DNA of 64,000 nt from Ectothiorhodospira mobilis (GTDB taxonomy: Bacteria > Pseudomonadota > Gammaproteobacteria > Ectothiorhodospirales > Ectothiorhodospiraceae): positions 186,001 through 250,000 of the forward strand of contig NZ_FOUO01000001.1 of the NCBI RefSeq assembly GCF_900114895.1, given 5' to 3'. Under the pieces are notes generated by a model. It was not told where the DNA came from. It made no database searches and saw nothing but the letters and a program-made list of their open reading frames with translations. This document shows, piece after piece, positions 25,658 to 34,177 of this stretch (its first letter is position 1; each line of letters opens with the position of its first letter). The position numbers and the translations under genes were made by a program.

Positions 25658-26647
25658 ATGAAACTCCAGCAACTCCGATACCTGCAGGCCATCGCCCGGT
25701 ACAACCTGAACATCTCCGAGGCGGCGGACCGGCTCATGACCTCGCAGCCGGGCATCAGCAAGCAGATCCGGCTGCTGGAGGAGGAACTGGGGGTGCCCCT
25801 GTTCCAGCGCAACGGCAAGCACCTCTCCGGCATGACGCCGGTGGGCCGCCGCATCCTGGACTACAGCGACATCATCCTGCGGGAGGTGGAGAACATCCGC
25901 GCCGCGGCGGAGGAGGCCCGGGACGAGCAGAGCGGCGACCTGCGCATCGCCACCACCCACGCCCAGGCCCGCTACATCCTGCCCCCGGTGGTGGACGCCT
26001 TCAAGCACCGTTTCCCCCGGGTGCGGGTGCAGCTGCACCAGGGCACCCCGCGGCAGATCGCCGAGATGCTCGCCCACGACGAGGTGGACTTCATCATCGG
26101 CACCGAGCCCCTGCCCGCCGCCGGCCAGGTGATCATGCTCCCCGCCTACCGCTGGTCCCACTGCGTGGTGGTGCCCCGGGGGCACGAGCTGGCCGGGGAG
26201 AAGGCCCTGCCCCTGGAGAGGCTGGCGGAATACCCCATCGTCACCTACCTGGACGGCTTCAGCGGGCGCACCAAGATGGACGCCGACTTCCGCCGCGCCG
26301 GGCTCACACCGGACATCGTCCTCACCGCCGCCGATGCCGACGTCATCAAGACCTACGTGCGCCACGGCATGGGCGTGGGCATCATCGCCCGCATCGCCCT
26401 GGAACCGGCCCACGACGACGACCTGGTGGCCATCGACACCCAGCCCCCCTTCTCCGACAACATCACCCGCATCGGCTTCCGCCGCGGCGCCTGGCTGCGC
26501 AGCTACATGTTCGACTTCATCACCCTGCTGGCGCCGCACCTGACCCACGAGCAGGTGGCCCACGCGGCCCAGGATCTGGACCCCGAGGCGGTGGAACGCC
26601 TGTTCGCCGATATGGAGGTGCCCACGGGGCAGCCCACCTTCGCCTGA
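25658..26647 (+). CDS. cysB: CysB-family LysR-type transcriptional regulator
   Basis: 329 residues, close to E. coli CysB (324). Winged-helix DNA-binding domain at 1-60 (MKLQQLRYLQAIARYNLNIS, QPGISKQIRLLEEELG). The co-inducer domain includes ATTHAQARYILPPVV near 98-112, the signature of CysB/Cbl proteins that sense N-acetylserine or adenosine phosphosulfate. Regulates sulfur assimilation genes in relatives; here it stands alone, so targets are unknown. ATG 25658 begins at the conserved family start. It could be Cbl rather than CysB. Confidence 0.92.
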   Translation: MKLQQLRYLQAIARYNLNISEAADRLMTSQPGISKQIRLLEEELGVPLFQRNGKHLSGMTPVGRRILDYSDIILREVENIRAAAEEARDEQSGDLRIATTHAQARYILPPVVDAFKHRFPRVRVQLHQGTPRQIAEMLAHDEVDFIIGTEPLPAAGQVIMLPAYRWSHCVVVPRGHELAGEKALPLERLAEYPIVTYLDGFSGRTKMDADFRRAGLTPDIVLTAADADVIKTYVRHGMGVGIIARIALEPAHDDDLVAIDTQPPFSDNITRIGFRRGAWLRSYMFDFITLLAPHLTHEQVAHAAQDLDPEAVERLFADMEVPTGQPTFA

Positions 26648-26724
26648 TCCGGGCCCATGCCGGGATGGACGCGGGTTTCGCCCTGGCGTACATTAACCGG
26701 CTGATTTTCCGATGACCGGCAGGT

Positions 26725-27351
26725 ATGGACGACACACGAGAGCAGCCGGAGGCGCACGTCGATGGACTCATCGCGGCGGGGCGCTTCTTTTCGCAGCAGG
26801 GGTGGATGCCCGCCACCACCGGGGATCTGTCACTGCGCCTGGACGCGGGGCCCATGGCCATCACCCGCGCCCACAGCCGCAAGGGGGAACTGACCCCTGA
26901 GGACCTGATGCAGGTGGACCTGGAGGGCAATGTCCTCTCTCCGGGCAAACAGCCCTCCGCCGGCAGCTTCCTGCACATCATCCTCTACCGCCGTTCGGAC
27001 CACATCGGCGCCGTCCTGCATACCCATTCCGCCAACGCCATCGCCCTCTCCCGCCGCCACGGCGGCGACTTCCTGGAGCTGCAGGGCTACGACCTGCTGG
27101 CAGAGGTGGAGGGCGCCAACCCCCATGGCGGTGCACTGGCCCTGCCGGTCTACCGCCGCACCCCGGAGATCCCCCGCCTGGCGGCCCAGGTGGACGAGGA
27201 CCTGCATGGCCACCCGGGGATACCCGGTTTTCTGGTGGAGGGCCACGGCTTCTACACCTGGGGCCGGGACCTGGCCTCGGCCCGCCGCCACGTGGAGATC
27301 TTTGAATTCCTCTTCGAGTGCGAGTTGAAGATGCGCGGACCCCTGCCATGA
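26725..27351 (+). CDS. mtnB: Methylthioribulose-1-phosphate dehydratase
   Basis: Class II aldolase-fold, zinc-dependent enzyme of the methionine salvage pathway, acting after MtnA. 208 residues. Conserved stretches include PATTGDLSLR, the KGELTPEDL region and the zinc ligands in AVLHTHSAN, with a further His in VEGHGFYTWG. Its stop overlaps the mtnC start as ATGA. The other pathway genes (mtnA, mtnD, mtnP) are not in this window. Confidence 0.93.
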   Translation: MDDTREQPEAHVDGLIAAGRFFSQQGWMPATTGDLSLRLDAGPMAITRAHSRKGELTPEDLMQVDLEGNVLSPGKQPSAGSFLHIILYRRSDHIGAVLHTHSANAIALSRRHGGDFLELQGYDLLAEVEGANPHGGALALPVYRRTPEIPRLAAQVDEDLHGHPGIPGFLVEGHGFYTWGRDLASARRHVEIFEFLFECELKMRGPLP

Positions 27352-28046
27352 CCCAGGCGATCCTCACCGACATCGAGGGCGTCCTGTGCCAGGCCAGCTT
27401 CATCCGCCAGGTGCTGACCCCCTACAGCCTGCGCCATCTGCCCGACTTCCTGGAGGCACACCGGGAGGACCCGCAGGTGCGTCGGCTGCTGGCGGATGTG
27501 CGGGCCTACGCCGGGAGCGCCCTGGACGAGACGGCGCTGGTGGAGCGCATGCGCGCCTGGATCGAGGCGGAGCAGCAGATCACCCCCCTCAAGGCCCTGC
27601 AGGGCCTGATCTGGGAGGCCGGCTACCGGCGCGGGGACTTTCAGGCCCCGGTGGAGGAAGACGCCCTGCAATGCCTTAAATCATGGCGTGACCGGGGCAT
27701 CCTGGTGTATCTCTTCTCCACCAGTTCCGTCCACGCCCAGGAACTCTGCCTGGCCCACAGTGCGGCGGGGGACCTGCGCCCCCTGGTGGCCCGGTGCTTC
27801 GATACCCGCATGGGCGGCAAGCGCCAGACCGCCGCCTACAAGGGCATCGCCGCCGAGACCGGCCATCCCCCCGCCCAGATCCTCTGCCTGGGGGACCGCG
27901 TGGCGGAACTGGACGCGGCCGCCGCCGCGGGCATGCACACCTGCTGCCTGCGCCGCCCCGGGGACACCCGGGATCACGGCGGCCACCCGGTGGCGGCCGC
28001 ACCGCAACAGGCCCAGGCCGCAGCGGCCGGCGCCGCCCCCCACTGA
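27348..28046 (+). CDS. mtnC: Enolase-phosphatase E1 (methionine salvage)
   Basis: HAD-superfamily enzyme converting the diketo intermediate to the acireductone in methionine salvage. 232 residues. The N-terminal HAD motif is [10 protein letters not shown], with [11 protein letters not shown] (motif II Ser) and [12 protein letters not shown] (motif IV acidic residues). Coupled to mtnB by the ATGA overlap. The last 20 residues are an Ala/Gln-rich tail not needed for the fold. The rnf operon begins 23 bases downstream, so co-transcription with rnf is possible. Confidence 0.92.
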   Translation: MTQAILTDIEGVLCQASFIRQVLTPYSLRHLPDFLEAHREDPQVRRLLADVRAYAGSALDETALVERMRAWIEAEQQITPLKALQGLIWEAGYRRGDFQAPVEEDALQCLKSWRDRGILVYLFSTSSVHAQELCLAHSAAGDLRPLVARCFDTRMGGKRQTAAYKGIAAETGHPPAQILCLGDRVAELDAAAAAGMHTCCLRRPGDTRDHGGHPVAAAPQQAQAAAAGAAPH

Positions 28047-28069
28047 CACGCGAACACGGTGGACCCCCC

Positions 28070-28648
28070 ATGTCGGAGTACGCGCTGATCCTGGTCAGTA
28101 CCGTTCTGGTCAACAACTTCGTGCTGGTGAAGTTCCTGGGGCTGTGCCCTTTCATGGGGGTATCGCGCAAGGTGGAGACGGCTGCGGGCATGGGCCTGGC
28201 CACCACCTTCGTGCTCACCCTGTCGGCGGTGTGCAGTTTTCTGGTGAACGAATACCTGCTGGCCCCCTTCGGGCTGGAATACCTGCGCACCATCGCCTTC
28301 ATCCTGGTGATCGCCGCGGTGGTGCAGTTCACCGAGATGGTGGTGCACAAGACCAGCCCGTTGCTTTATAACGTTCTGGGAATCTTTCTGCCCCTGATCA
28401 CCACTAACTGTGCAGTGCTGGGTGTCGCCCTGCTGAACACCCAGGAGATGCATGGTTTCATCGAATCGGTGCTCTACGGCCTGGGGGCGGCCCTGGGATT
28501 CTCGCTGGTGCTGGTGCTCTTCGCCGCCCTGCGCGAACGCATCGCCGCCGCCGACGTCCCCGGCCCCTTCCGCGGCAATGCCATCGCCCTGGTCACCGCG
28601 GGGCTCATGTCCCTGGCCTTCATGGGCTTCATCGGGCTGGGGCGCTAA
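28070..28648 (+). CDS. rnfA: Rnf electron-transport complex subunit A
   Basis: Six-helix inner-membrane subunit of the ion-translocating ferredoxin:NAD oxidoreductase (Rnf/Rsx). 192 residues. Contains [12 protein letters not shown] and [13 protein letters not shown], whose Cys residues hold the intramembrane iron centre together with RnfE. First gene of an uninterrupted rnfABCDGE set. ATG 28070 has a poor ribosome site. Confidence 0.97.
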   Translation: MSEYALILVSTVLVNNFVLVKFLGLCPFMGVSRKVETAAGMGLATTFVLTLSAVCSFLVNEYLLAPFGLEYLRTIAFILVIAAVVQFTEMVVHKTSPLLYNVLGIFLPLITTNCAVLGVALLNTQEMHGFIESVLYGLGAALGFSLVLVLFAALRERIAAADVPGPFRGNAIALVTAGLMSLAFMGFIGLGR

Positions 28649-28685
28649 GGCCCCGGGCACCGTTTCCCGATACAGGTAACCGCCT

Positions 28686-29267
28686 ATGTTCGCCGCCGTC
28701 GTTGTCATGAGTTCCCTCTCCGCCGCCTTCGGCCTGATCCTGGGCTATGCCTCCATCCGCTTTCGCGTGGAGAGCGACCCGGTGGTGGATCAGATCGACC
28801 GCCTCCTGCCCCAGACCCAGTGCGGCCAGTGCGGCTATCCCGGCTGCCGCGCCTACGCCGAGGCCGTGGCCGCGGGCGAGGCCGATATCAACCTCTGCCC
28901 GGCGGGCGGCGAGGCCCTGGTGCTGACCCTGGCGGACATGCTCGGGCGCGACCCCAAGCCGGTGGAAGGGGAGACCAAGCCCAAGGCCTATGCGGTGATC
29001 GACGAGAACCGCTGCATCGGCTGTACCCTGTGCCTGCAGGCCTGCCCCGTGGACGCCATCATCGGCGCCCCCAAGCAGCTGCACACCGTGCTCCGGGACC
29101 AGTGCACCGGCTGCGAGCTGTGCCTCGACCCCTGCCCGGTGAATTGCATCCACATGCAGCCCGTGCCCCAGGACCTGACCACCTGGAAATGGCCGCTCCC
29201 CCTGGAGCGGCCCGACGGCCGCACCCCGGTCCCGGATCTCACCCGTCCCAGCGGCGCCGGCGCGTAG
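28686..29267 (+). CDS. rnfB: Rnf complex ferredoxin-like subunit B
   Basis: Membrane-anchored iron-sulfur subunit passing electrons into Rnf. 193 residues: an N-terminal helix (3-24), a CGQCGYPGC cluster motif near 48 completed by CPAGG, and two [4Fe-4S] ferredoxin repeats, [12 protein letters not shown] near 115 and [12 protein letters not shown] near 145. All cluster cysteines are present. Confidence 0.97.
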   Translation: MFAAVVVMSSLSAAFGLILGYASIRFRVESDPVVDQIDRLLPQTQCGQCGYPGCRAYAEAVAAGEADINLCPAGGEALVLTLADMLGRDPKPVEGETKPKAYAVIDENRCIGCTLCLQACPVDAIIGAPKQLHTVLRDQCTGCELCLDPCPVNCIHMQPVPQDLTTWKWPLPLERPDGRTPVPDLTRPSGAGA

Positions 29268-29298
29268 GCGGCGCCAACCCATCCGGACACGCGCATCC

Positions 29299-30873
29299 AT
29301 GACGGCAACCCCGCACAAGCTATGGCAGTTCCACGGCGGCCTGAAGCTGCCGGACCACAAGGCGGAGAGCACCGGCGGGCCGGTGGTCACCCCGCCCCTG
29401 GCCGAGCGCCTGATCCTGCCCCTGCGCCAGCACATCGGCCAGCCGGCGCAGGCCTGCGTGCAGCAGGGGGAACACGTCTTCAAGGGGCAGATCATCGCCC
29501 GCTGCGACACCTACGTGGGCGCCCATATCCATGCCCCCACCTCCGGGCGCGTCGTCGCCATCGGCGATCACCCCGTACCCCATCCCTCGGGGCTGAGCGC
29601 CCCCTGCATCACCCTGGAGCCGGACGGGAAGGACGACTGGGGGGACTGCCGCATGCCTCCCCTGGGGGAAGACGAGGCGGCGGACCCCACCACCCTGCGC
29701 AACCGCGTGCGTGAGGCGGGCATCGTCGGCCTCGGCGGAGCCGCCTTCCCGGCGGCGGTGAAGCTCAACCCCCGACCCAACCAGGCCATCGACACCCTGA
29801 TCGTCAACGGGGCCGAGTGCGAGCCCTACATCACCTGCGACGACATGCTCATGCGCACCCGGGCCCGGGAGATCATCGCCGGGCTGCTGCTGGTGCAGCG
29901 CACCCTGGGGCCGGCGCGCTGCCTCATCGGCATCGAGGACAACAAGCCCGAGGCGCTGCGGGCCATGACCGAGGCCCTGGGGGGGGAGGAGCAGGACAAC
30001 ATCCGCATCGTGGCCCTGCCCAGCATCTACCCCACCGGTGGCGAGCGCCAGCTGATCCGGATACTCACCGGGCGCGAGGTGCCCAGCGACGGTCTGCCGG
30101 CGGACGTGGGCGTGGTCTGCCACAACGTGGCCACCCTGGCGGCCATCCACCGGGCCGTGCACCATGGCGAGCCGCTGATCTCGCGCATCGTCACCGTCAC
30201 CGGCAGCGGCGTGCGGTCTCCGCGCAACCTGCAGGTCCCCATCGGCACCCCCATCGCCCACCTGGTGGCCCATGCCGGCGGCTATACCGAAGCGGTGGAG
30301 CGGCTTATCATGGGCGGCCCGATGATGGGCTTCGCCCTGCCCAGCGACGAGGTGCCCATCATCAAGGGGGGCAACTGCGTCCTCGCCGCCGAGGCCGGTG
30401 AGGTGAGCGCCCCCGAGCCGGTGATGCCCTGCATCCGCTGCGGCGAGTGCGTGCGGGTCTGCCCCGTCCGCCTCCTGCCCCAGCAGCTCTACTGGCACAC
30501 CCGGGCCAAGGACTTCGACAAGGCCCAGGACCACAACCTGTTCGACTGCATCGAATGCGGCTGCTGCGCCCATGTCTGCCCCAGCAATATCCCCCTGGTG
30601 CAGTACTTCCGCTTCGCCAAGAACGAGATCTGGGCCCAGGAGCGGGAACGGCAGCAGGCGGACGCGGCGCGCATGCGCCACGAACTGCGCCGCCAGCGCC
30701 TGGAGCGGGAGAAGCGCGAGAAGGCCGAGCGCATGAACCGCAAGCGCCAGGCCCCCGGCGGCACATCCGGCGCCGCCGACGCGGCGAAGAAGGCCGCCGT
30801 ACAGGCGGCCCTGGAACGGGCCCAGGCGCGCAAGGCGACGCAGCAGGACGCCTCCAAAAGCGACGCCTCCTGA
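29299..30873 (+). CDS. rnfC: Rnf complex NADH-binding subunit C
   Basis: Peripheral flavo-iron-sulfur subunit that binds NADH and FMN. 524 residues. The GLGGAAFPAAVKL motif near 145 and the NGAECEPYITCDD segment are typical. Two [4Fe-4S] motifs are present: CIRCGECVRVCP near 378 and CIECGCCAHVCP near 418. The C-terminal 90 residues are Arg/Lys/Ala-rich and predicted helical, much shorter than the Ala/Lys repeats of E. coli RsxC (740 residues). Confidence 0.97.
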   Translation: MTATPHKLWQFHGGLKLPDHKAESTGGPVVTPPLAERLILPLRQHIGQPAQACVQQGEHVFKGQIIARCDTYVGAHIHAPTSGRVVAIGDHPVPHPSGLSAPCITLEPDGKDDWGDCRMPPLGEDEAADPTTLRNRVREAGIVGLGGAAFPAAVKLNPRPNQAIDTLIVNGAECEPYITCDDMLMRTRAREIIAGLLLVQRTLGPARCLIGIEDNKPEALRAMTEALGGEEQDNIRIVALPSIYPTGGERQLIRILTGREVPSDGLPADVGVVCHNVATLAAIHRAVHHGEPLISRIVTVTGSGVRSPRNLQVPIGTPIAHLVAHAGGYTEAVERLIMGGPMMGFALPSDEVPIIKGGNCVLAAEAGEVSAPEPVMPCIRCGECVRVCPVRLLPQQLYWHTRAKDFDKAQDHNLFDCIECGCCAHVCPSNIPLVQYFRFAKNEIWAQERERQQADAARMRHELRRQRLEREKREKAERMNRKRQAPGGTSGAADAAKKAAVQAALERAQARKATQQDASKSDAS

Positions 30874-30924
30874 ACAAACCGGGCCCACACGGGCCCCACC
30901 CAACCCCGACCAAGACGGTACGTG

Positions 30925-31977
30925 ATGCGTTTCAAGACCTTCACCTCCCCCCATATGAGCCCGGTGCGCAGCGTGCACCGGGTGATGCGCCAGGTGCTCT
31001 ACGGGCTGCTGCCCGGCACCGCGGCCATGGCCTGGTTCTTCGGCTGGGGGGTGTTGGTGAACGTCCTGCTGGCGGTGGCCGTGGCCCTGGCCACGGAGAC
31101 CCTGATGCTGCTGCTGCGCCGCCGCCCCGTGCGCCCCTTCATCACCGACCTGTCGGCGGTGGTGGCCGGCTGGCTCTTCGCCCTGGCGATCCCGCCCCTG
31201 ACCCCCTGGTGGATCACCCTGGTGGGGGTCGCCTTCGCCATGGCCGTGGCCAAGCACCTCTACGGGGGGCTGGGCTACAACCCCTTCAACCCCGCCATGA
31301 TCGGCTACGTGGTGGCGGTCATCTCCTTCCCCCGGGAGATGACCCTGTGGATCCCCCCGGGGACCCTGGCGGATCCGGCCTTCACCTTCAGCGAGACCCT
31401 GGGGATCATCTTCCAGGGCCAGCTGCCCGCCGGGCTGACCTGGGATGCCGTCACCAGCGCCACACCCCTGGACCGGATCCAGTCGGGCCTGGGTCTGGGC
31501 CAGCCCCTGGGGGAGATCCGGGACTCGTCCCCGTTCGGATTCGTGGCCGGCCGCGGCTGGGAGTGGATCAACCTGGCCTTCCTCGCTGGCGGGCTGTGGC
31601 TGCTCCACCGCCGCGTCATCACCTGGCAGGCGCCGGCGGGGATGCTGGGGGCCCTGTTCCTCATCTCCGGGCTGTTCTGGCTCATGGACCCCGCCGCCTA
31701 CCCCGACCCCCTGTTCCAGCTCTTCAGCGGCGCTGCCATGCTGGGGGCCTTCTTCATCGCCACCGACCCCGTCTCCGGCAGCGCCACCCCCCGGGGCCGG
31801 CTCATCTTCGGGGCGGGCGTGGGGCTTCTGGTCTTCGTCATCCGCAGCTGGGGGGCCTATGCCGAGGGGGTGGCCTTCGCCGTGCTGCTGATGAACATGA
31901 TGGCCCCCACCATCGACCAGTACACCCAGCCCCGGGTGTTCGGACAGCGGGCCCGCGGCCAGGAGGACCGGGGATGA
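30925..31977 (+). CDS. rnfD: Rnf complex membrane subunit D
   Basis: 350-residue polytopic membrane protein related to NqrB, carrying a covalent FMN. The likely flavinylation site is the Thr of DAVTSATPLDR near 180. Features include GYNPFNPAMIGY, the PSP-type start SPHMSPVRSV, and ATDPVSGSATPRG. Chosen ATG 30925; a GTG directly before it is in frame. Overlaps rnfG by ATGA. Confidence 0.95.
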   Translation: MRFKTFTSPHMSPVRSVHRVMRQVLYGLLPGTAAMAWFFGWGVLVNVLLAVAVALATETLMLLLRRRPVRPFITDLSAVVAGWLFALAIPPLTPWWITLVGVAFAMAVAKHLYGGLGYNPFNPAMIGYVVAVISFPREMTLWIPPGTLADPAFTFSETLGIIFQGQLPAGLTWDAVTSATPLDRIQSGLGLGQPLGEIRDSSPFGFVAGRGWEWINLAFLAGGLWLLHRRVITWQAPAGMLGALFLISGLFWLMDPAAYPDPLFQLFSGAAMLGAFFIATDPVSGSATPRGRLIFGAGVGLLVFVIRSWGAYAEGVAFAVLLMNMMAPTIDQYTQPRVFGQRARGQEDRG

Positions 31978-32606
31978 TCCGCAACGTCGTCATCTCCGCG
32001 CTCCTGCTGGCGCTGTTCGGCCTCACCGGCGCCGCCCTGGTGGCCGCCGTGCACCAGGGCACCCAGGCACGCATCGAGGCCAACCGCAAGGCCGACACCC
32101 TGGAGCGGCTGCACGCCATCCTCCCGGAAGGGGAATACGACAACGCCATCACGCAGGACACCGTGCGCCTGTCCCATCCCCTGCTGGGGGGCGGGGAGCG
32201 CACGGTCTACCGCGCGCGACGGGACGGCCGCCCGGTGGCCGCCGTGTTCTCCGTGGTGGCCCATGGCGGCTATGCCGGAGACATCAAACTGCTGGTGGGG
32301 GTGCGGGCCGACGGCCGTGTCGCCGGGGTGCGGGTGGTGGAACACCACGAGACCCCGGGCCTGGGGGACGGCATCGAGGCCGACAAGTCCGACTGGATCC
32401 GGGGCTTCGACGGCCGCAGCCTGGGGGATCCGCCCCGGGAGGACTGGGCCGTGCGCCGGGACGGCGGTGACTTCGACCAGTTCACCGGCGCCACCATCAC
32501 CCCCCGGGCCGTGGTGGAGGCGGTCCGCGACACCCTCATCTACTTCCGGGACCACCGCGATCAGGTCTTCGCACAGAACCGGCAGAACCCAGGGGAGGCC
32601 TCATGA
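31974..32606 (+). CDS. rnfG: Rnf complex FMN subunit G
   Basis: 210 residues, one N-terminal membrane helix and a periplasmic FMN-binding domain. The flavinylation motif is FTGATITP near 177, with the acceptor Thr present. [12 protein letters not shown] near 120 is also characteristic. AGGAGG precedes ATG 31974, which overlaps the rnfD stop. Confidence 0.96.
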   Translation: MIRNVVISALLLALFGLTGAALVAAVHQGTQARIEANRKADTLERLHAILPEGEYDNAITQDTVRLSHPLLGGGERTVYRARRDGRPVAAVFSVVAHGGYAGDIKLLVGVRADGRVAGVRVVEHHETPGLGDGIEADKSDWIRGFDGRSLGDPPREDWAVRRDGGDFDQFTGATITPRAVVEAVRDTLIYFRDHRDQVFAQNRQNPGEAS

Positions 32607-33292
32607 GCACCCGCTCCTACCGCAGGATCGTCGCCGACGGCTTCTGGTACAACAATCCGGGCCTGGTGCAGCTGCTGGGCCTGTGCCCGCTGCTGGCCAT
32701 CTCCGGCACCGTGGTCAATGCCCTGGGGCTGGGGCTGGCCACCACCCTCACCCTGGTGGCCTCCAACCTCTCCGTGTCCGCCATCCGCAACTGGGTGCGC
32801 CCGGAGATCCGCATCCCGGTGTACGTACTCATCATCGCCTCGGTGGTGACCGCCATCGAACTGGCCATGAACGCCTATTTCCATGAGCTGTACCTGATCC
32901 TGGGGATCTTCATCCCCCTGATCGTCACCAACTGCGCCATCATCGGCCGCGCCGAAGCCTTCGCCTCCAAGAACTCCATGCCCCGGGCCCTGGTGGACGC
33001 CCTGGCCATGGGGCTGGGTTTCACCGCGGTGTTGGTGGCCCTGGGGGGGCTGCGGGAGGCCCTGGGCCAGGGCACCCTGTTCGCCCAGGCCCATCTCATG
33101 TTCGGGGACATGGCCCGGGGCCTGACCCTCACCCTCGTGGAGGACTACCGCGGCTTCCTCCTGGCCGTGCTGCCCCCGGGGGCCTTCATCGGTCTGGGGC
33201 TGTTGCTGGCCCTGAAGAACGCCGTGGACGAACACCTGGAACGGCGCGCCGCGCGCCGGCGCACGGCCATGGCCGAACAGCCCCAGACCTGA
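32603..33292 (+). CDS. rnfE: Rnf complex membrane subunit E
   Basis: 229-residue, six-helix membrane subunit paralogous to RnfA; together they hold the intramembrane Fe site. Contains [15 protein letters not shown] and [19 protein letters not shown], the expected Cys-bearing motifs. ATG 32603 overlaps the rnfG stop (ATGA). nth follows 8 bases later as in enterics. Confidence 0.96.
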   Translation: MSTRSYRRIVADGFWYNNPGLVQLLGLCPLLAISGTVVNALGLGLATTLTLVASNLSVSAIRNWVRPEIRIPVYVLIIASVVTAIELAMNAYFHELYLILGIFIPLIVTNCAIIGRAEAFASKNSMPRALVDALAMGLGFTAVLVALGGLREALGQGTLFAQAHLMFGDMARGLTLTLVEDYRGFLLAVLPPGAFIGLGLLLALKNAVDEHLERRAARRRTAMAEQPQT

Positions 33293-33300
33293 ACGCACCC

Positions 33301-33972
33301 ATGGACGACCCTACCCGCCGGGAGATCTTCGAGCGCTGGCGCCGCGCCAACCCCCACCCCACCACGGAGTTGCGCTATTCCACCCCCTTTGAGCTTCTGG
33401 TGGCCGTGATCCTCTCGGCCCAGGCCACCGACCGGGGGGTGAACCGGGCCACCGAGGGCCTGTTCGCCGTGGCCAACACCCCCCAGGCCCTCCTCGACCT
33501 GGGCCTGGAGGGGCTCAAGTCCCATATCCGCAGCATCGGGCTGTACAACGCCAAGGCGGAGAACATCCTGCGCACCTGCCGTATCCTGGTGGAGCGCCAT
33601 GGCGGCCAGGTGCCGCGGGAGCGGGAGGCCCTGGAGGCCCTGCCCGGGGTGGGACGCAAGACCGCCAATGTCCTGCTCAACACCGCCTTCGGCGAGCCCA
33701 CCATCGCCGTGGACACCCACATCTTCCGCGTCGCCAACCGCACGGGCATCGCCCCGGGGAGGACCCCGCTGGCGGTGGAGAAGCGCCTCATGGAGGTGGT
33801 GCCCATGGAATTCCGCCGCGATGCCCACCACTGGATGATCCTGCACGGGCGCTACGTCTGCACCGCCCGCGCCCCCCGCTGCGGGGAGTGCCTCATCGCC
33901 GACCTGTGCGAGTACGACGAAAAGCGGAACGGATCCTCAAAAGGGGCCGGCAAGACCATCGGAAGCGGATGA
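33301..33972 (+). CDS. nth: Endonuclease III, DNA glycosylase/AP lyase
   Basis: Removes oxidised pyrimidines from DNA. 223 residues. Helix-hairpin-helix LPGVGRKTANVLLN near 115-128 with the catalytic Lys, and catalytic Asp in VDTHIFRVANR near 139. The C-terminal [4Fe-4S] motif is CX6CX2CX5C (CTARAPRCGECLIADLC). Directly downstream of rnfE, the standard gammaproteobacterial rnf-nth arrangement. An extra 14-residue tail follows the cluster. Confidence 0.97.
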   Translation: MDDPTRREIFERWRRANPHPTTELRYSTPFELLVAVILSAQATDRGVNRATEGLFAVANTPQALLDLGLEGLKSHIRSIGLYNAKAENILRTCRILVERHGGQVPREREALEALPGVGRKTANVLLNTAFGEPTIAVDTHIFRVANRTGIAPGRTPLAVEKRLMEVVPMEFRRDAHHWMILHGRYVCTARAPRCGECLIADLCEYDEKRNGSSKGAGKTIGSG

Positions 33973-34177
33973 GCAGCGGATGGAAGGTGTGCGCACGCCC
34001 CCATGTTTATGCCATCATCAACGGTCACGGATCCTGGACACGGGACGCATCACGGATGCTGCACGGCAAGGGGCTGCCCCCCACCCAAGGGAAGACCCAC
34101 ATCATGGCCCCGGCAGCGGGCGGTCACGGGGCCGGGCGTGCCCCCCGGCGGCGAGGCGGCCCCCGGCCGTTGCGGCC

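Noticed and set aside
29320-31608. A 762-codon open frame on the minus strand opposite rnfC and rnfD
   Set aside because: Antisense to conserved Rnf genes and without family motifs.
33980-34177. N-terminal 66-codon extension of the diguanylate cyclase from an ATG at 33980
   Set aside because: The extension has Pro/Arg/His-rich, non-conserved text and no ribosome site; membrane helices and family similarity begin after 34178. Kept only as an alternative.
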